From NCBI RefSeq assembly GCF_019649055.1, contig NW_026570330.1, forward strand, positions 310,001-374,000: a DNA stretch of 64,000 nucleotides, given 5' to 3'. This DNA is from Paramacrobiotus metropolitanus. Taxonomy: Eukaryota > Tardigrada > Eutardigrada > Parachela > Macrobiotidae. How positions within the stretch are numbered: the stretch's first letter is position 1; each line of letters begins with the position of its first letter. The notes below the pieces were generated by a model. That model saw only the letters and a program-made list of their open reading frames with translations. It was not told where the DNA came from and did no database searches. Shown piece by piece: positions 24,066-33,917 of the stretch. The translations under genes were made by a program, and so were the position numbers.

Positions 24066-24620
24066 ATCTTCTAACCTGAAAACAAGTTGAGAGCCACAGA
24101 CATCAGCGTGTCCAAGCTGTAGGTAACCAGATCCCATAAATTCACCGCGTCCTAGCTTCGTGACGATCCAGGACGAGGACGAAACCCGTTGAACCTCTCA
24201 AAACCCGCGGGAATAATACGGACAACTGGACTCGTTAGTCAACAGCAGAATGTGCTCACCGTACAACTGGATTACTTCCCAAGTATCTCTCGGAAGGATA
24301 GGCATTGTGCAGCATCCATTGATGAATAGCTGCCTGCGCGTGTAAACACCCTGATTCGGAGATATACAGGTTGTTGTTGACAGCCAACAAAATTGCCCGC
24401 AGTAACTGCGACCGAAAATACTGCAGTTCAATTCACAGCAGTCCACCGTAACGTCGCGCCGGAGACTTCCGTATGCTCAGTTTTAGAAGGAGACCATATA
24501 CAATATCGCGGTAATTGAATGTTGTGTAGGACGGTGCGGGCAGTCTCCAGCCGGCAGTCAAAGCGGATCAGCTGGCGCCAACTCGGGATGAAGCGCAGCA
24601 AGTGGGTAGTAAAAGAATCG
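24066..24620 (-). pseudogene. dead F-box family copy (exon 3 end and exon 4)
   Basis: On the minus strand, 24600-24250 aligns with the second half of exon 3 of genes B and C. The TGATCAGCTGG...CAACTGG segment, the antisense of DVTVDRC (GTAACGTCGCGCCGG) and the end ACTGGATTACTTCCCA are recognisable. About 24205-24066 aligns with exon 4: FNGFRP is kept, but the conserved QSW tryptophan codon is a stop and there are small insertions. Exons 1-2 and the first half of exon 3 are not seen. It is a nonfunctional truncated duplicate. Confidence 0.7.
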
Positions 24621-24913
24621 ACATATTATCAGCCGTGCTCCTGCCCACAGAGCATTACAAGAGCTTAATTACCGTAAAGCAGTACACGACGTTTTCGTTC
24701 CTTAAGAACTAGTAGCATTGTGTAGATTTGTCAGGCCAGTTCTTACGGCTCAAGCCCGAGGCATTCCCTGAATTCCCTTTTATCATAATTGCGGTGTCAC
24801 CAACATTTTGAACGTCCTCATACTGTTTTTAAATTCAGGACTAGCTCCCGTTTGGAGAGAAACGGCACTGTAATACTGTAAATAGACCACCGAATACTGC
24901 AGCCGATGCGAGT

Positions 24914-24984
24914 CGCCCTTCCCGTGTTAGACCGTCACTTAGAAGACACGTTGATCTTCTACAGGGTGGTCCAATACGGGAGTG
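24914..24984 (+). repeat. dispersed hairpin repeat, copy 3
   Basis: Same hairpin as at 7147, the most diverged copy. The CACT/AGGG portion has lost one pair and TACGGG replaces AACGGG. Confidence 0.75.
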
Positions 24985-25417
24985 GCATCCTACAAAATTT
25001 TCTTTAATTATACACATACGAATGGGTAGTACCATGAAACAATACCAGTGAGAACTGAAATCGCCGATGACGTATGAGTACATAGTCATAATTTGCTGAA
25101 ATCACAATCGTGATAATGTTATTTTAAGATAACGGTATCGAGTGATTTGAAAGCATTAGGAATTACAGTAAAAAAGGCAGAAATTGCAGAGTTTTTTGAT
25201 CTGGCGGCAACTCCCAACTTGGTAAAGCGCGTAGCAAAATTTGGCGGAGGTAGATTCTGAAAAACCGAACGCAAGCTTTGGAGGCCTGCAACACTGTTAC
25301 ACCGTCACTACCGTTCAAGGGTAGTAAACGCGAGATCCCAAAGCAGTCTGAACGTGGGGCAAAACTTTGCATGATGAACAAGGAAACTAAGCCTGAGAAA
25401 TAATTATGCAAGGGTAA
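24985..25417. other. intergenic, nothing recognised
   Basis: No gene. The first approximately 50 bases still resemble the flank of hairpin copy 6 (ACATACGAAT), suggesting decayed remains of the larger dispersed repeat. Confidence 0.3.
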
Positions 25418-25830
25418 ATGCATTTACGCATGCTGGAAGCATGCGAATTCTTTATAACAAATATATTTGAAAACGCTAACCTATTGGCTGTTGGCGGCAG
25501 AAAGGCTCACGTGACGTCAAACGACATTACGGTAGCGTTGACACGCTTTTCGACAAAATATTTTTCCATAAACTGCGTAGACTGCGATATAAATGTACCG
25601 CTTATATTAACATTTAAATTTGATAGTAATGTTGACATAGGCGAATATTAGACCTAGAAACATTATCTTGAAATTTTCAAGATCCAAACTGCATAATAGT
25701 ATATAAATAGAAAAACCTTGTATTATAAAAAGACCCCGTGTAAAAGAGCGAGCGTTGTGGAATTGCGCGCCATCATGCGTTTACAAAACGCCACTGATTA
25801 AACCGGTACAATTTATTCGCGCTGCAGTGA
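25418..25830 (+). pseudogene. second CenH3-like copy, exon order reversed
   Basis: 25430-25560 reads LEACEFFITNIFENANLLAV and DITVALTRF, matching exon 2 of the H3-like gene at 11752. About 170 bases downstream, 25727-25800 reads KTPCKRASVVELRAIMRLQN and matches exon 1, then hits a stop. The order is therefore exon 2 then exon 1 on the same strand. The acceptor CAG before exon 2 has become CTG. It cannot encode a histone fold. The arrangement fits a remnant of a tandem pair that lost its outer halves, or insertion of a circular copy. Confidence 0.6.
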
Positions 25831-27778
25831 CTGCTGTACGTACTAACACGAACCTGGACTGTGAACAAACATCCGGCACTTAAGCGTCTATCAAATCCGC
25901 TGCCTGTAACATGACCCACTTCCATGTTCGAGTTAACTGTGAAGCCGGCAGCACGGTTTGAGCAGCAGGCGTTCAGTGAAACCGATTTGGGCATTTGGTA
26001 TTTAATTCTTCGAAAAGTATTTTTCTTGCAATAAAGCACGGATATGACTTCGGATTACCAATTCAGTGACCTCTGTATTCTTTCAGACTCTTTAATTATT
26101 AGTGTGGTGTATTCACGATATTCTACATATGTACAGAGTACTGTACTTTCTCCTTCTCCTTCTCTTTCCTTTGTCTCTTCCTAGCAACTTCTAGAGCTTC
26201 TATCCTGTTTCTCCAGTTACGTTCTTTCGTTTCCCAGCTCAGTTGTTTCTTGCTACGATCCCGAAGAGCTAGTAAATTTACACACACTAGCGATACAGAA
26301 CTTACCATTAGATTTTTAAATTACTAAATTTCTAATTGCTGAATCACTAATAATAAAGATAAAATTACTTGATTACAGAGAGTGAGTCAGCATCGTTGCC
26401 CCAGGAGGCAAAAAAATTCACATTTATTTGCTCTCCGCTTGTTTTCTTCCGTCCGCTAGATATTCTAATATCTTAAAGTTTGCTTTATCGCTAACCAGTA
26501 TCACAAGGATCTGAACGAAAATGGCACAAAAAGTGCAGTGTTTGGCCCAGTTTGGGCGATGACAACAAACTGTAAAACCGACAAAAAAATTCGGTATCGT
26601 TTGTAGAGCAAATGGGTTGTAGTTTCCGATAGAACGGTGAATGGACTACAGAAATCAGTTAATCGGATTGCGGAAAGAATGAATCGCGAGTTTAAAGCAA
26701 TACACCAAGCAAAGCAGTTTCAGGAAGACAACGTGAATTCACAATGTACTAGAGCCCTGTTAGCTCGGGAAGACGTTCCGGGACTTCATCCCGGGGAAAA
26801 GAGGAAAGTGACTCTCCACCGGGACTAGCCTTCGGTTCATACAACTAGGGAAACGTTGTAAAGGCTTGCTTCCCAAGGAATTCACTATACCTTAAAAACC
26901 AAGTGGCCCAGCTGCCTGCGCATAGCCACTTAAAAACCAATGCCTGCGCATAGTTAGTCACTTCAGCAAACTCCAATAATATAAGGCGAACGAAGCAAAG
27001 CGAATAGCTTTAGCATCTGATCATGATTTCTGTCTGTATTTGGCTCAGAGCTTCTTCTTTTCACGTGATTTGGTCATGTTACGGAATATAGAGCCTAGAT
27101 TTTCTATCTCTTATGACATAGGTTGACACTGGCAGACAGAAATGATTTTGGAATAAAGAGGATTTTTAAAACAATTTTATTTGGAAGGCCGGCCACGTCG
27201 CTTCGCGGTTTGCTGGCTGTAGCGCGCAGACCAAGGTCCGATTTAGAAATTCCTCTGCGTCAACAAATACTTCGCACTTGTAGATAGCGTGTCACGTTGA
27301 TGATTGAGAAAAAGGGCTTTCAGACAGAACATATTTTAAAATAAAATCTGTACGGAGAAAGTTACAATATATTTATCAAAAAGTGGGACAATGATGCTGA
27401 CTCTCTCTCTCTGTACTAAATTACAGTAATACTGTATATAGAAAAATCATCAGATTGTTAAATCGTCTAGCTTGAATCGGTGCCAGCAATTGCTCTATCA
27501 AGTCGACATTCCTGCTACACTTCTTCCGGTTTACAACTCCTTCAGCATATATATGCACTGAAGTGCTGATTTTCTTGCAAAATGTTGTGAGAATAAAAGC
27601 ATGAAAGGTCACTGATCAACTATACGGCCTACACTGCGAGTTCTGTAGCATTTTGAAGCGCACAAAATGCAGCTTAAATCAGTAATGACATTGGAGCGGG
27701 GCCAAAGTCCTGGCACAGTTAAATAGTATTAATATAATGAATAACTCTAATGTATTGAATGAACATACTATATAATTT
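25831..27778. other. intergenic; short unrecognised ORF and local repeats
   Basis: 26637-26828 (+) reads as a charged helix-like stretch (VNRIAERMNREFKAIHQAKQ) and stops; it could be a last exon but has no partner. At 26888-26960 CTTAAAAACCAA and TGCCTGCGCATAG are locally duplicated. A short CT run lies near 27403. Nothing else is seen. Confidence 0.3.
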
Positions 27779-28608
27779 AGAGCCCTGCACGAGCAGCAAA
27801 AGTGCTGCTCGACTCGCTCGTTTCAGCTTTCTGAAACGTCCTGCTCGCTTAGCTCGCTCGCGCCCAAACCGCCGCTCGCTCAACTCGCTCGTTTTCCAAT
27901 TTTTGTTTGCTTCCGCTCGCTCAGCTCGCTCGTAATTTTATTTTGGCACATCGGCTCGCTCGTGAGATCGGCAAAAATTTACATATCAATTTTTCGCACG
28001 AATTAATTATATCAAACTTTTCACCAACACAAAATTCATTAAGTGTAACAGGATGTTCAGAGACAATCACTTATATCTCCATACTGGTAGTCCGTTTCAT
28101 TACAGTTTCATTTTTTTGCTAGTACCTTACTCTAATTTTCAACTGGATGTAGTACTCTTAATTTAGTCTGAAATAAAATAAATACATATAATAGAACGCC
28201 CGAAAATCAAAACGCACCTTTCTTAGGAAGCATTCAACTGATTCAGAAACCCGTCCAATAATGTTTTTGTTGGGTACAGAATATCAGAACTCCGCCCTGA
28301 GTCCCAACCGGTCTAGGAAAGTTAGTAAGTCACTTCGCGCGAAGCGCGAAGGTGACGGTGGTTTAAGACCGTTTTCAGGTCGGTAAATGTAATTTTGTAC
28401 TAGAAACTTCTCCAGTTCGCACAATGTCAGCCTGTAAGCTCGCGATCGCTCGCACCGGACCATCCCGCTCGCTCGGCTCGCTCGCAATTTTTTTTTCTGT
28501 TGCTCAGCTCGTTCGCAAATTCGCAAAACGACGCCTGCTCGCTCGAAGTGCTCGCGAGCGCCGAGCGCTCGTGAGCCGAGCCGAGCGGCTCGGCTCGTGC
28601 AGGGCTCT
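27779..28608. mobile_element. 830-bp hAT-type MITE
   Basis: AGAGCCCTGCACGAGC at the left end is matched by GCTCGTGCAGGGCTCT at the right end. The interior is full of GCTCGCTC/TCGGCTCG words in both orientations. CAGGGCTCT-type ends are usual for hAT elements. ACTATATA occurs next to both ends (immediately right; four bases away on the left) and could be the 8-bp target duplication. No transposase is present. The 136-residue ORF across the right end is repeat, not a gene. Confidence 0.75.
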
Positions 28609-28736
28609 ACTATATATAATAAACGGATTTACTATAAAAATTATATTTCCAAAAATGCGCGCATATACGAACATAAATTCATTTACAGTGTATTTACATA
28701 AATATCAGCAAAGCGTGAAAAAAATGCTGACCTTCG

Positions 28737-28990
28737 TCTTTGGCCTCGGCCATCGACGTGGTGCCGGCTCTCGAGGATGCGGCGGCGGTTTTCCGCTGAG
28801 CGACAAGGATCGACGGGGCGGCACGTGCGCCTGACGCAGGAGAACGCGCAGCTTCTCTCGAACGAGATAGCGAAGCCGTCCAAGATGTAACTGCAGGACC
28901 GACCCCAGCGAGGCCCTCACATGCTCACCGGAATGGGCGGGTGAGGACTTTTGTGGCCTTAAGGTCCGGGTACTCATATGTCAGGCATGT
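28737..28990 (+). pseudogene. gene fragment, possible bZIP remnant
   Basis: One frame reads FSAERQGSTGRHVRLTQENA then QLLSNEIAKPSK before a stop, with leucines spaced as in a zipper. The following bases (CTGCAGGACCGACCCCAGCG) match 9190-9277. GC-rich compared with its AT-rich flanks, as expected for former coding DNA. The bZIP reading is weak; the duplication of 9190-9277 is firmer. Confidence 0.4.
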
Positions 28991-30339
28991 ATGGAGCGCC
29001 TCGTTTGGGTCGGTGGATTTTTCCGGCTTTCCGGTGAAAGTGGAAACAATCTAAGGGGAAAAATAGAGCCAGGTACAAAGTGCATAAATAAAGCCGTGTA
29101 CAGTGTATACACGAAAAAATGGTTTTGCATAGACGCATACTGTAGTTGCATAAACACATGCATAAAAAAACAAGCTTCCGTATCCCTTTTAAATAGGCGC
29201 ATGAATACGTTGTTATTTTAAGTATTTTTTTGCATAAATACATAAACGCCTTCATGCAGATTGCAGAAATCTTACATTAAATGCATAAATTGCAAACAAC
29301 ACTTACACCCGTAAATTGATTTGACTCTGCGGTCGCTGCGTTGCCATGGGAATGCATATACAACAAACAATATGCAGTGAGCAGACAAAAGTGCATTACG
29401 CGCATTCTCGTCACCACAGATTCGATTTCTTACGTACCTCCACGCCTATACAAGTACGACCGTACGAGTACAATTGTTAATTATAATAATCATATTAATT
29501 TTCAAAATGACAGCGGAATACGGTGCCACATAATAATCACTAAACGCTGTATCTGTAGATAATCACGATTTTGTGATTACGGTACATGTTCTCATTCGTG
29601 ATTTGCGTCTTGTTATTTGCGCACTGTTATGCTTACCACTACAGGAAAATAAATAATCGACTTACGAGTTTAAAACACGTTTTAGTTTCAAAATACAGCT
29701 CGTACAGTCCAATAATACTTCCTAAGGGTTTCGATTTTCTACAAACCACAATGCATCAAGTTAAAAAATTATGTTAGATCGCTTGAATTAGGAGTTAGTT
29801 TTCAAACTTTATCTGGTGCAATTTGAACGGTAGCCTTCGAAAGTTCATGTAAGTTTACATCACTCATGGGCATGTTGACTGTTTCAGCCCACCACACGTA
29901 TCAAACCATAGTGACTATCCAGACAGCCACTGCCCGCTTCTTATCACACTTGAGTGTGATCAAAATCTATTGTCTTTCGGTGTTTGCTTTGATTCCGCTG
30001 ACCGGTGCTCTGTTTTATGGCTGGCAGTAGAACAAAAGATGCGTATTCCGATTCTGTGCTCTCCATTGATTTCATCGCAGGTGCGCTAACTTGCATATGC
30101 GTTCGTAATGGTGCCCCGGGTCAGTCACTGCTACCATCGTTACTCAGTTTAGGCAGCTAACTTAAAAAATTTATATTTCATAACCTTGGAATTTTATCAC
30201 TTCAATGTTTTTACCATCGGATAGAGCAGCCTTCAATCTGTAAAGCGCCTTTCTCCTGCAAAATGGCCTGTTAGGAATAAAGCCGAACTAGCCATGGCCT
30301 TAATCGGTCAAATCCTACGTCTTATTGTACTCGTACAAA
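28991..30339. other. intergenic, nothing recognised
   Basis: AT-rich sequence with overlapping cysteine-rich ORFs that have no family features. No gene or element end is seen. Confidence 0.3.
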
Positions 30340-30420
30340 ATAAAGAAAGAAACACGAAAACTACAAAAACAAAATCTTGTTCAGTTCATCCAGACCTACC
30401 GTCGTCTGTTCCTGGCCATG
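30340..30420 (-). mobile_element. retroelement 3' end, same type as 41310-41460
   Basis: On the minus strand GLDELNKILF is followed by GTAGTTTTCGTGTTTCTTTC, as GKLNEIFWL and the same tail are at 41310-41370. It is a very short 5'-truncated copy. Confidence 0.45.
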
Positions 30421-31017
30421 GGTCCCCGCCTCCAAATGCACACATGGATGGTGGTGTTCGTTACCGGATGCACATATGCACGGTGGCCGTGAATTATCAT
30501 AATACACGGCTACCGTGGTCCGTATATTGTAACAGTACTTTATACGGTGAATACGCACGCTGCATGGAACTCGTCGTATCTGTGCGATCTGTGTATGAAT
30601 TTTGCAGTTCGTAATATCCGTTTGACTAATTTGCTGCTGCTCTGCAGCAGATAAAATGCTGTAAAGTTTTAATCTGCAAAACACCGTACAATGCACTGAA
30701 CCTAAATATAAGTTATTTATCTTACACTCCTGCTACGCTTCGACCCGTAAAAAGCGAGTGCACTTTCTTAGTTAGGTATTGGTCGTTATTCGTATACCAT
30801 TACCATGTTTTATGCTCAACTGGCAGATAATCGAAATGAGATTCCGGATGTTGAAACCCATTTTTAAATCTAATATCATTTACAATAATAGTACTCGAAT
30901 ATTTTAGTATATATATATACTCATATATATTCTATACGTATATATTATAATATATACGTATATAATTTATTGGCATAATGGTTGTCAATCCTGGCGCTAT
31001 TAGAAGGTCAACGTTTG

Positions 31018-31090
31018 TGACCCTTCCCGTGTCGGACCATCGCTCAGAAGACACATCAATCTTCTACAGCGCGGTACAAAACGGGACTGG
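31018..31090 (+). repeat. dispersed hairpin repeat, copy 4
   Basis: Same hairpin as at 7147, within the large repeat. Stem CGCT/AGCG and AGAAG/CTTCT are intact. Confidence 0.8.
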
Positions 31091-31254
31091 TTTTCAACAC
31101 GTCTTTAAGTACAGAGTACGTGTAATTTAATTTAATAAGACATGCACGGTACAAGCCCGAATGTAGAATGACATGAAAATATAGAGGTAATACAAATAAC
31201 ACAAATTCCTGTTACTACGGCAGAAATACAACAACAAATACAAAGGTCATTCAG

Positions 31255-31275
31255 TACATAGTGCTTAATACTTAC
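31255..31275. repeat. left 21-bp target-site duplication
   Basis: Identical in all 21 positions to 32149-32169. Sister repeats carry one copy of a related sequence (52734-52752 and about 44169-44186), which are the empty sites. Confidence 0.8.
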
Positions 31276-32055
31276 AGCCTAGGATGCACAATATTCGAAA
31301 TGTGCACAGGACAAATTCTTTATCCTGTATCCATGTTCAGTTGGAAGCTGCATATTGCTATGATAGAAAAATCAGTTGGACCTATCCCAAATTTATCCAA
31401 GGAATGGGAGCTGTCACCTTCTGATGCGTTGGAGGCTAAAGGTTATCAGCCGTTACGGAGTGTTCTCGAAATGCAATCCAAAATACCGGCCAAAGAGAAG
31501 AAGCACCTCGTATATCTTCTTTTACAACTTCTCCACAACGATCAGAAACAAAGGCCAAGAATGTCATCTCTAACCCAAATGGATTTTTTCCAGTCCCAGG
31601 CTGCAGCAAATGAGGCCGAAGGCGATGGTGATGATGACCCTGACGCTGACGATGATGACGATGCGGCGAATCGTCCTGATGAGGATATTGAGGAAGATGG
31701 GCATCGTGATGCGGCAAACGTGCACGAAGACGATGACTTGCACAAAAATTTGAGAAACAAGAAAAAAAGGGGACGCAAGCCAGTGTATCCACCTGGAAGC
31801 ACGTGTCCGAATCCGATCTGTGGAAGAAGATTTGATTCTAGAGCTAATCTAAGAAGGCACATACGAGATCAGGTTTGCCAGAAGAAAGGTTACTTTCCAC
31901 GTCGACTCAAGAAAAGCAAAGGCGCGTCTAAGCCGAAAATCGGCCGGCCGAAGAAGTATCCATCTGATAACACATGCGAGAGATGTGGAAGAATATTTAA
32001 AGTCCGAAAGACCTTTATCAAACATGTGCACAAATGCGATCCGAAGCAAAAGTAA
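31261..32055 (+). CDS. 5'-truncated retrocopy: LAMMER-kinase C-lobe, AT-hooks, zinc fingers
   Basis: An intron-free frame of 264 codons ends in TAA. It has no natural ATG at its 5' end and joins the target DNA at YSLGC, inside the kinase domain. Residues 5-110 match the C-lobe of CLK/LAMMER dual-specificity kinases: SLGCTIFEMCTGQILYP, LHIAMIEKSVGPIP, the PLRSVL segment and a terminal RMSSLTQMDFF. The catalytic and activation segments are missing, so it cannot be an active kinase. An acidic D/E run follows, then two AT-hook-like motifs (KKKRGRKPVYP, KIGRPKKYP) and two zinc-finger-like units ending in Cys (CPNPICGRRF...HIRDQVC, about 182-206; CERCGRIF...HVHKC, 239-259). The 21-bp flanking duplication marks reverse-transcribed insertion. 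The open frame suggests it is young; expression is unknown. Confidence 0.7.
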   Translation: MLNTYSLGCTIFEMCTGQILYPVSMFSWKLHIAMIEKSVGPIPNLSKEWELSPSDALEAKGYQPLRSVLEMQSKIPAKEKKHLVYLLLQLLHNDQKQRPRMSSLTQMDFFQSQAAANEAEGDGDDDPDADDDDDAANRPDEDIEEDGHRDAANVHEDDDLHKNLRNKKKRGRKPVYPPGSTCPNPICGRRFDSRANLRRHIRDQVCQKKGYFPRRLKKSKGASKPKIGRPKKYPSDNTCERCGRIFKVRKTFIKHVHKCDPKQK

Positions 32056-32148
32056 AGGCCCGCGCAGTTTTGTGCGGAATTAATCAGCGCTGGATGGGCA
32101 CGCAAGAATACGCTAGGCAAACACCTCGTGGCATTTTCTCGCGGACAT

Positions 32149-32169
32149 TACATAGTGCTTAATACTTAC
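32149..32169. repeat. right 21-bp target-site duplication
   Basis: Exact partner of 31255-31275. No poly(A) run precedes it. Confidence 0.8.
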
Positions 32170-32990
32170 GTGCTGATGTGCACGTGCTGATGTGATACTT
32201 ACGTGCTGATGTGCTGATGTGTGGTTAGTGAAATAAGTGCAAACGCATTCGACAAAGAATCACAAATACGACCCATGCGAATAACTCAACCCATTAAAAT
32301 TCTGTCAGCAAAATAGTTGTGCTGTATACTGCACTGCCACAGTCAAACTAGCTGAGTGCAGGTTATTTGAGTCATTTCTGGCCTTACAGTATTAAATTTT
32401 TTGTACTATGCTATGCTACCGTAGGTCATCTATTCTATTTACTGCGTTGCACTGCAAATGTCCTACATGTCACGTAAATGCAATATCTCCACTTTGCAAA
32501 GTTAATAAAAATACCTTAACTGCATTTATGTACATAAAATAAGACCAACGGAACTTCACGGAATTTTAACTGATGCCAGTAATTGAGCGCGTCCGTATCT
32601 CAGTTTAAGCGAAAGGCAGCAAGCAGACTGTTGTGATTAGCGGGGTTTTTTCAAATAGTATTTTTTCGCGATGACAACTTCCGTTCCCATTTAAATTTCG
32701 GTGCGTTTGATCCATGCAGAAATGGATGGTCCGAAAAGCACGACGGCAGAACACTTTGGCTTTAACCACGGAATGAAAATCTGTTTACAAGAGCAAGACG
32801 ACCGACAGAGTCAATTGCTGGTATCGAATACCGTTTCGCTTTTCTGCAGCAAAGGACTCGTATATCAAAGAACTGAATGGAGTCGACCATAGTGCTTCAT
32901 GTTTGTTGCGAGTTGATGATTTTGGCAATTGCAGCAGTGGACCCAAATAGGCTCGATCGATTCGCTGCACCGGAGGAAGCCGGTACCGTG

Positions 32991-33829
32991 AGGATTATCT
33001 TCAAAACATTTTGACAGCCCAACGATATAAAAAAAGAATTTTCGCCGTGTTCTGTAAGTAAGATCTCCAAAACATTAAACTACTAGACGAAGTTGCTTCA
33101 CACCCGCACTGGTTTACTGGATGTCGTCACATTATGAAAGCCGCAGTGTCTTGAATATCTCATATGGAATATGTATCTGTACAAACTGTTCAACAGCTTA
33201 ACTGCGCAGCTGCTAACGTTACGGTATTTGAACGGGTACAATGTACTGTGTACTGTGAAAATGCGATGCTTTGAAATATCAGCGAGTTACTTTTGGCGCC
33301 GACATCGTCATTCAGTGTGTGGAATTGTTGAGACGGGGACAAACCGTGGAGAGATGCGGGCGTACTTGCCAATGTGGTAAAAGGGCGGATGGGCGTGGTG
33401 GCACACGCATTGACTATATACAGTAGAACGTGAACTCGCACGCAAACACAAAACCAGCCACGAAGCAAAAAAGGCAGAGAAGGTTGAAAAGACGGTTTGA
33501 AAAGGCAGTGACGCGAAAGGCTTGCGAATTATGATGGGTAAAAAGCCGAAATTTCGAAGGAGTGTTGGTTCCGGACATTTGAACCGTGAGTGGTAGTATG
33601 TAGGCGTCGCCTGCAAGACCTGTGGAAAACGTGGACACCAGGACACTAGAAATATATCCAAATATTGAGGTTCGCTAGTAGTTAATAAGCGCTGCGTTCT
33701 CGTATGCCAGTCAACACCAGCACTGATTATTCGTTTTTTTTCAAGATGCAAGTGGATCTATAACGAAACAGCTGGCGCAATTACTACATATTAACCAGAA
33801 ACTGAGTTTTGTGTCACTGAGTAGGGTAA
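32991..33829. other. intergenic, nothing recognised
   Basis: ORFs on both strands (for example minus 33308-33751) overlap heavily and show no family features. Confidence 0.3.
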
Positions 33830-33917
33830 AATGTGTAGTATTTTAATAAATTTTTGTTTTCTGATAAATCCATAATATTTATCGGAAAATAAAAAATTCA
33901 TTAAAATACTACACATT
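33830..33917. repeat. 88-base hairpin with arms of about 40 bp
   Basis: AATGTGTAGTATTTTAAT begins the left arm and ATTAAAATACTACACATT ends the right arm. Pairing continues with three mismatches or indels to a short loop near 33871-33877. It could be a tiny foldback element or a precursor-miRNA-like hairpin. Confidence 0.75.

Larger units (their letters stand above)
30790..32990 (+). repeat. large dispersed repeat, copy 1 (with insertion)
   Basis: Matches the repeats at 43700-44850 and 52320-53300: ACTGGCAGATAATCGAAA-type start (30816), the hairpin (31018-31090), and the AATTGAGCGCGTCC and AACCACGGAATG blocks (32581-32790). Low-complexity TA sequence fills 30905-30970. An approximately 0.9-kb kinase/zinc-finger retrocopy is inserted at 31276. 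At 32166-32225 GTGCTGATGT is repeated several times. Confidence 0.6.

Noticed and set aside
28424-28834. 136-codon plus-strand ORF
   Set aside because: Most of it is the GCTCGCTC repeat interior and right end of the hAT MITE.
31436-31862. Minus-strand ORFs rich in His, Ser and Arg
   Set aside because: They are antisense readings of the acidic and AT-hook stretch of the kinase/zinc-finger retrocopy.
33308-33751. 147-codon minus-strand ORF
   Set aside because: Overlapping ORFs in other frames are equally open, there is no family resemblance, and no splice or start context supports it.
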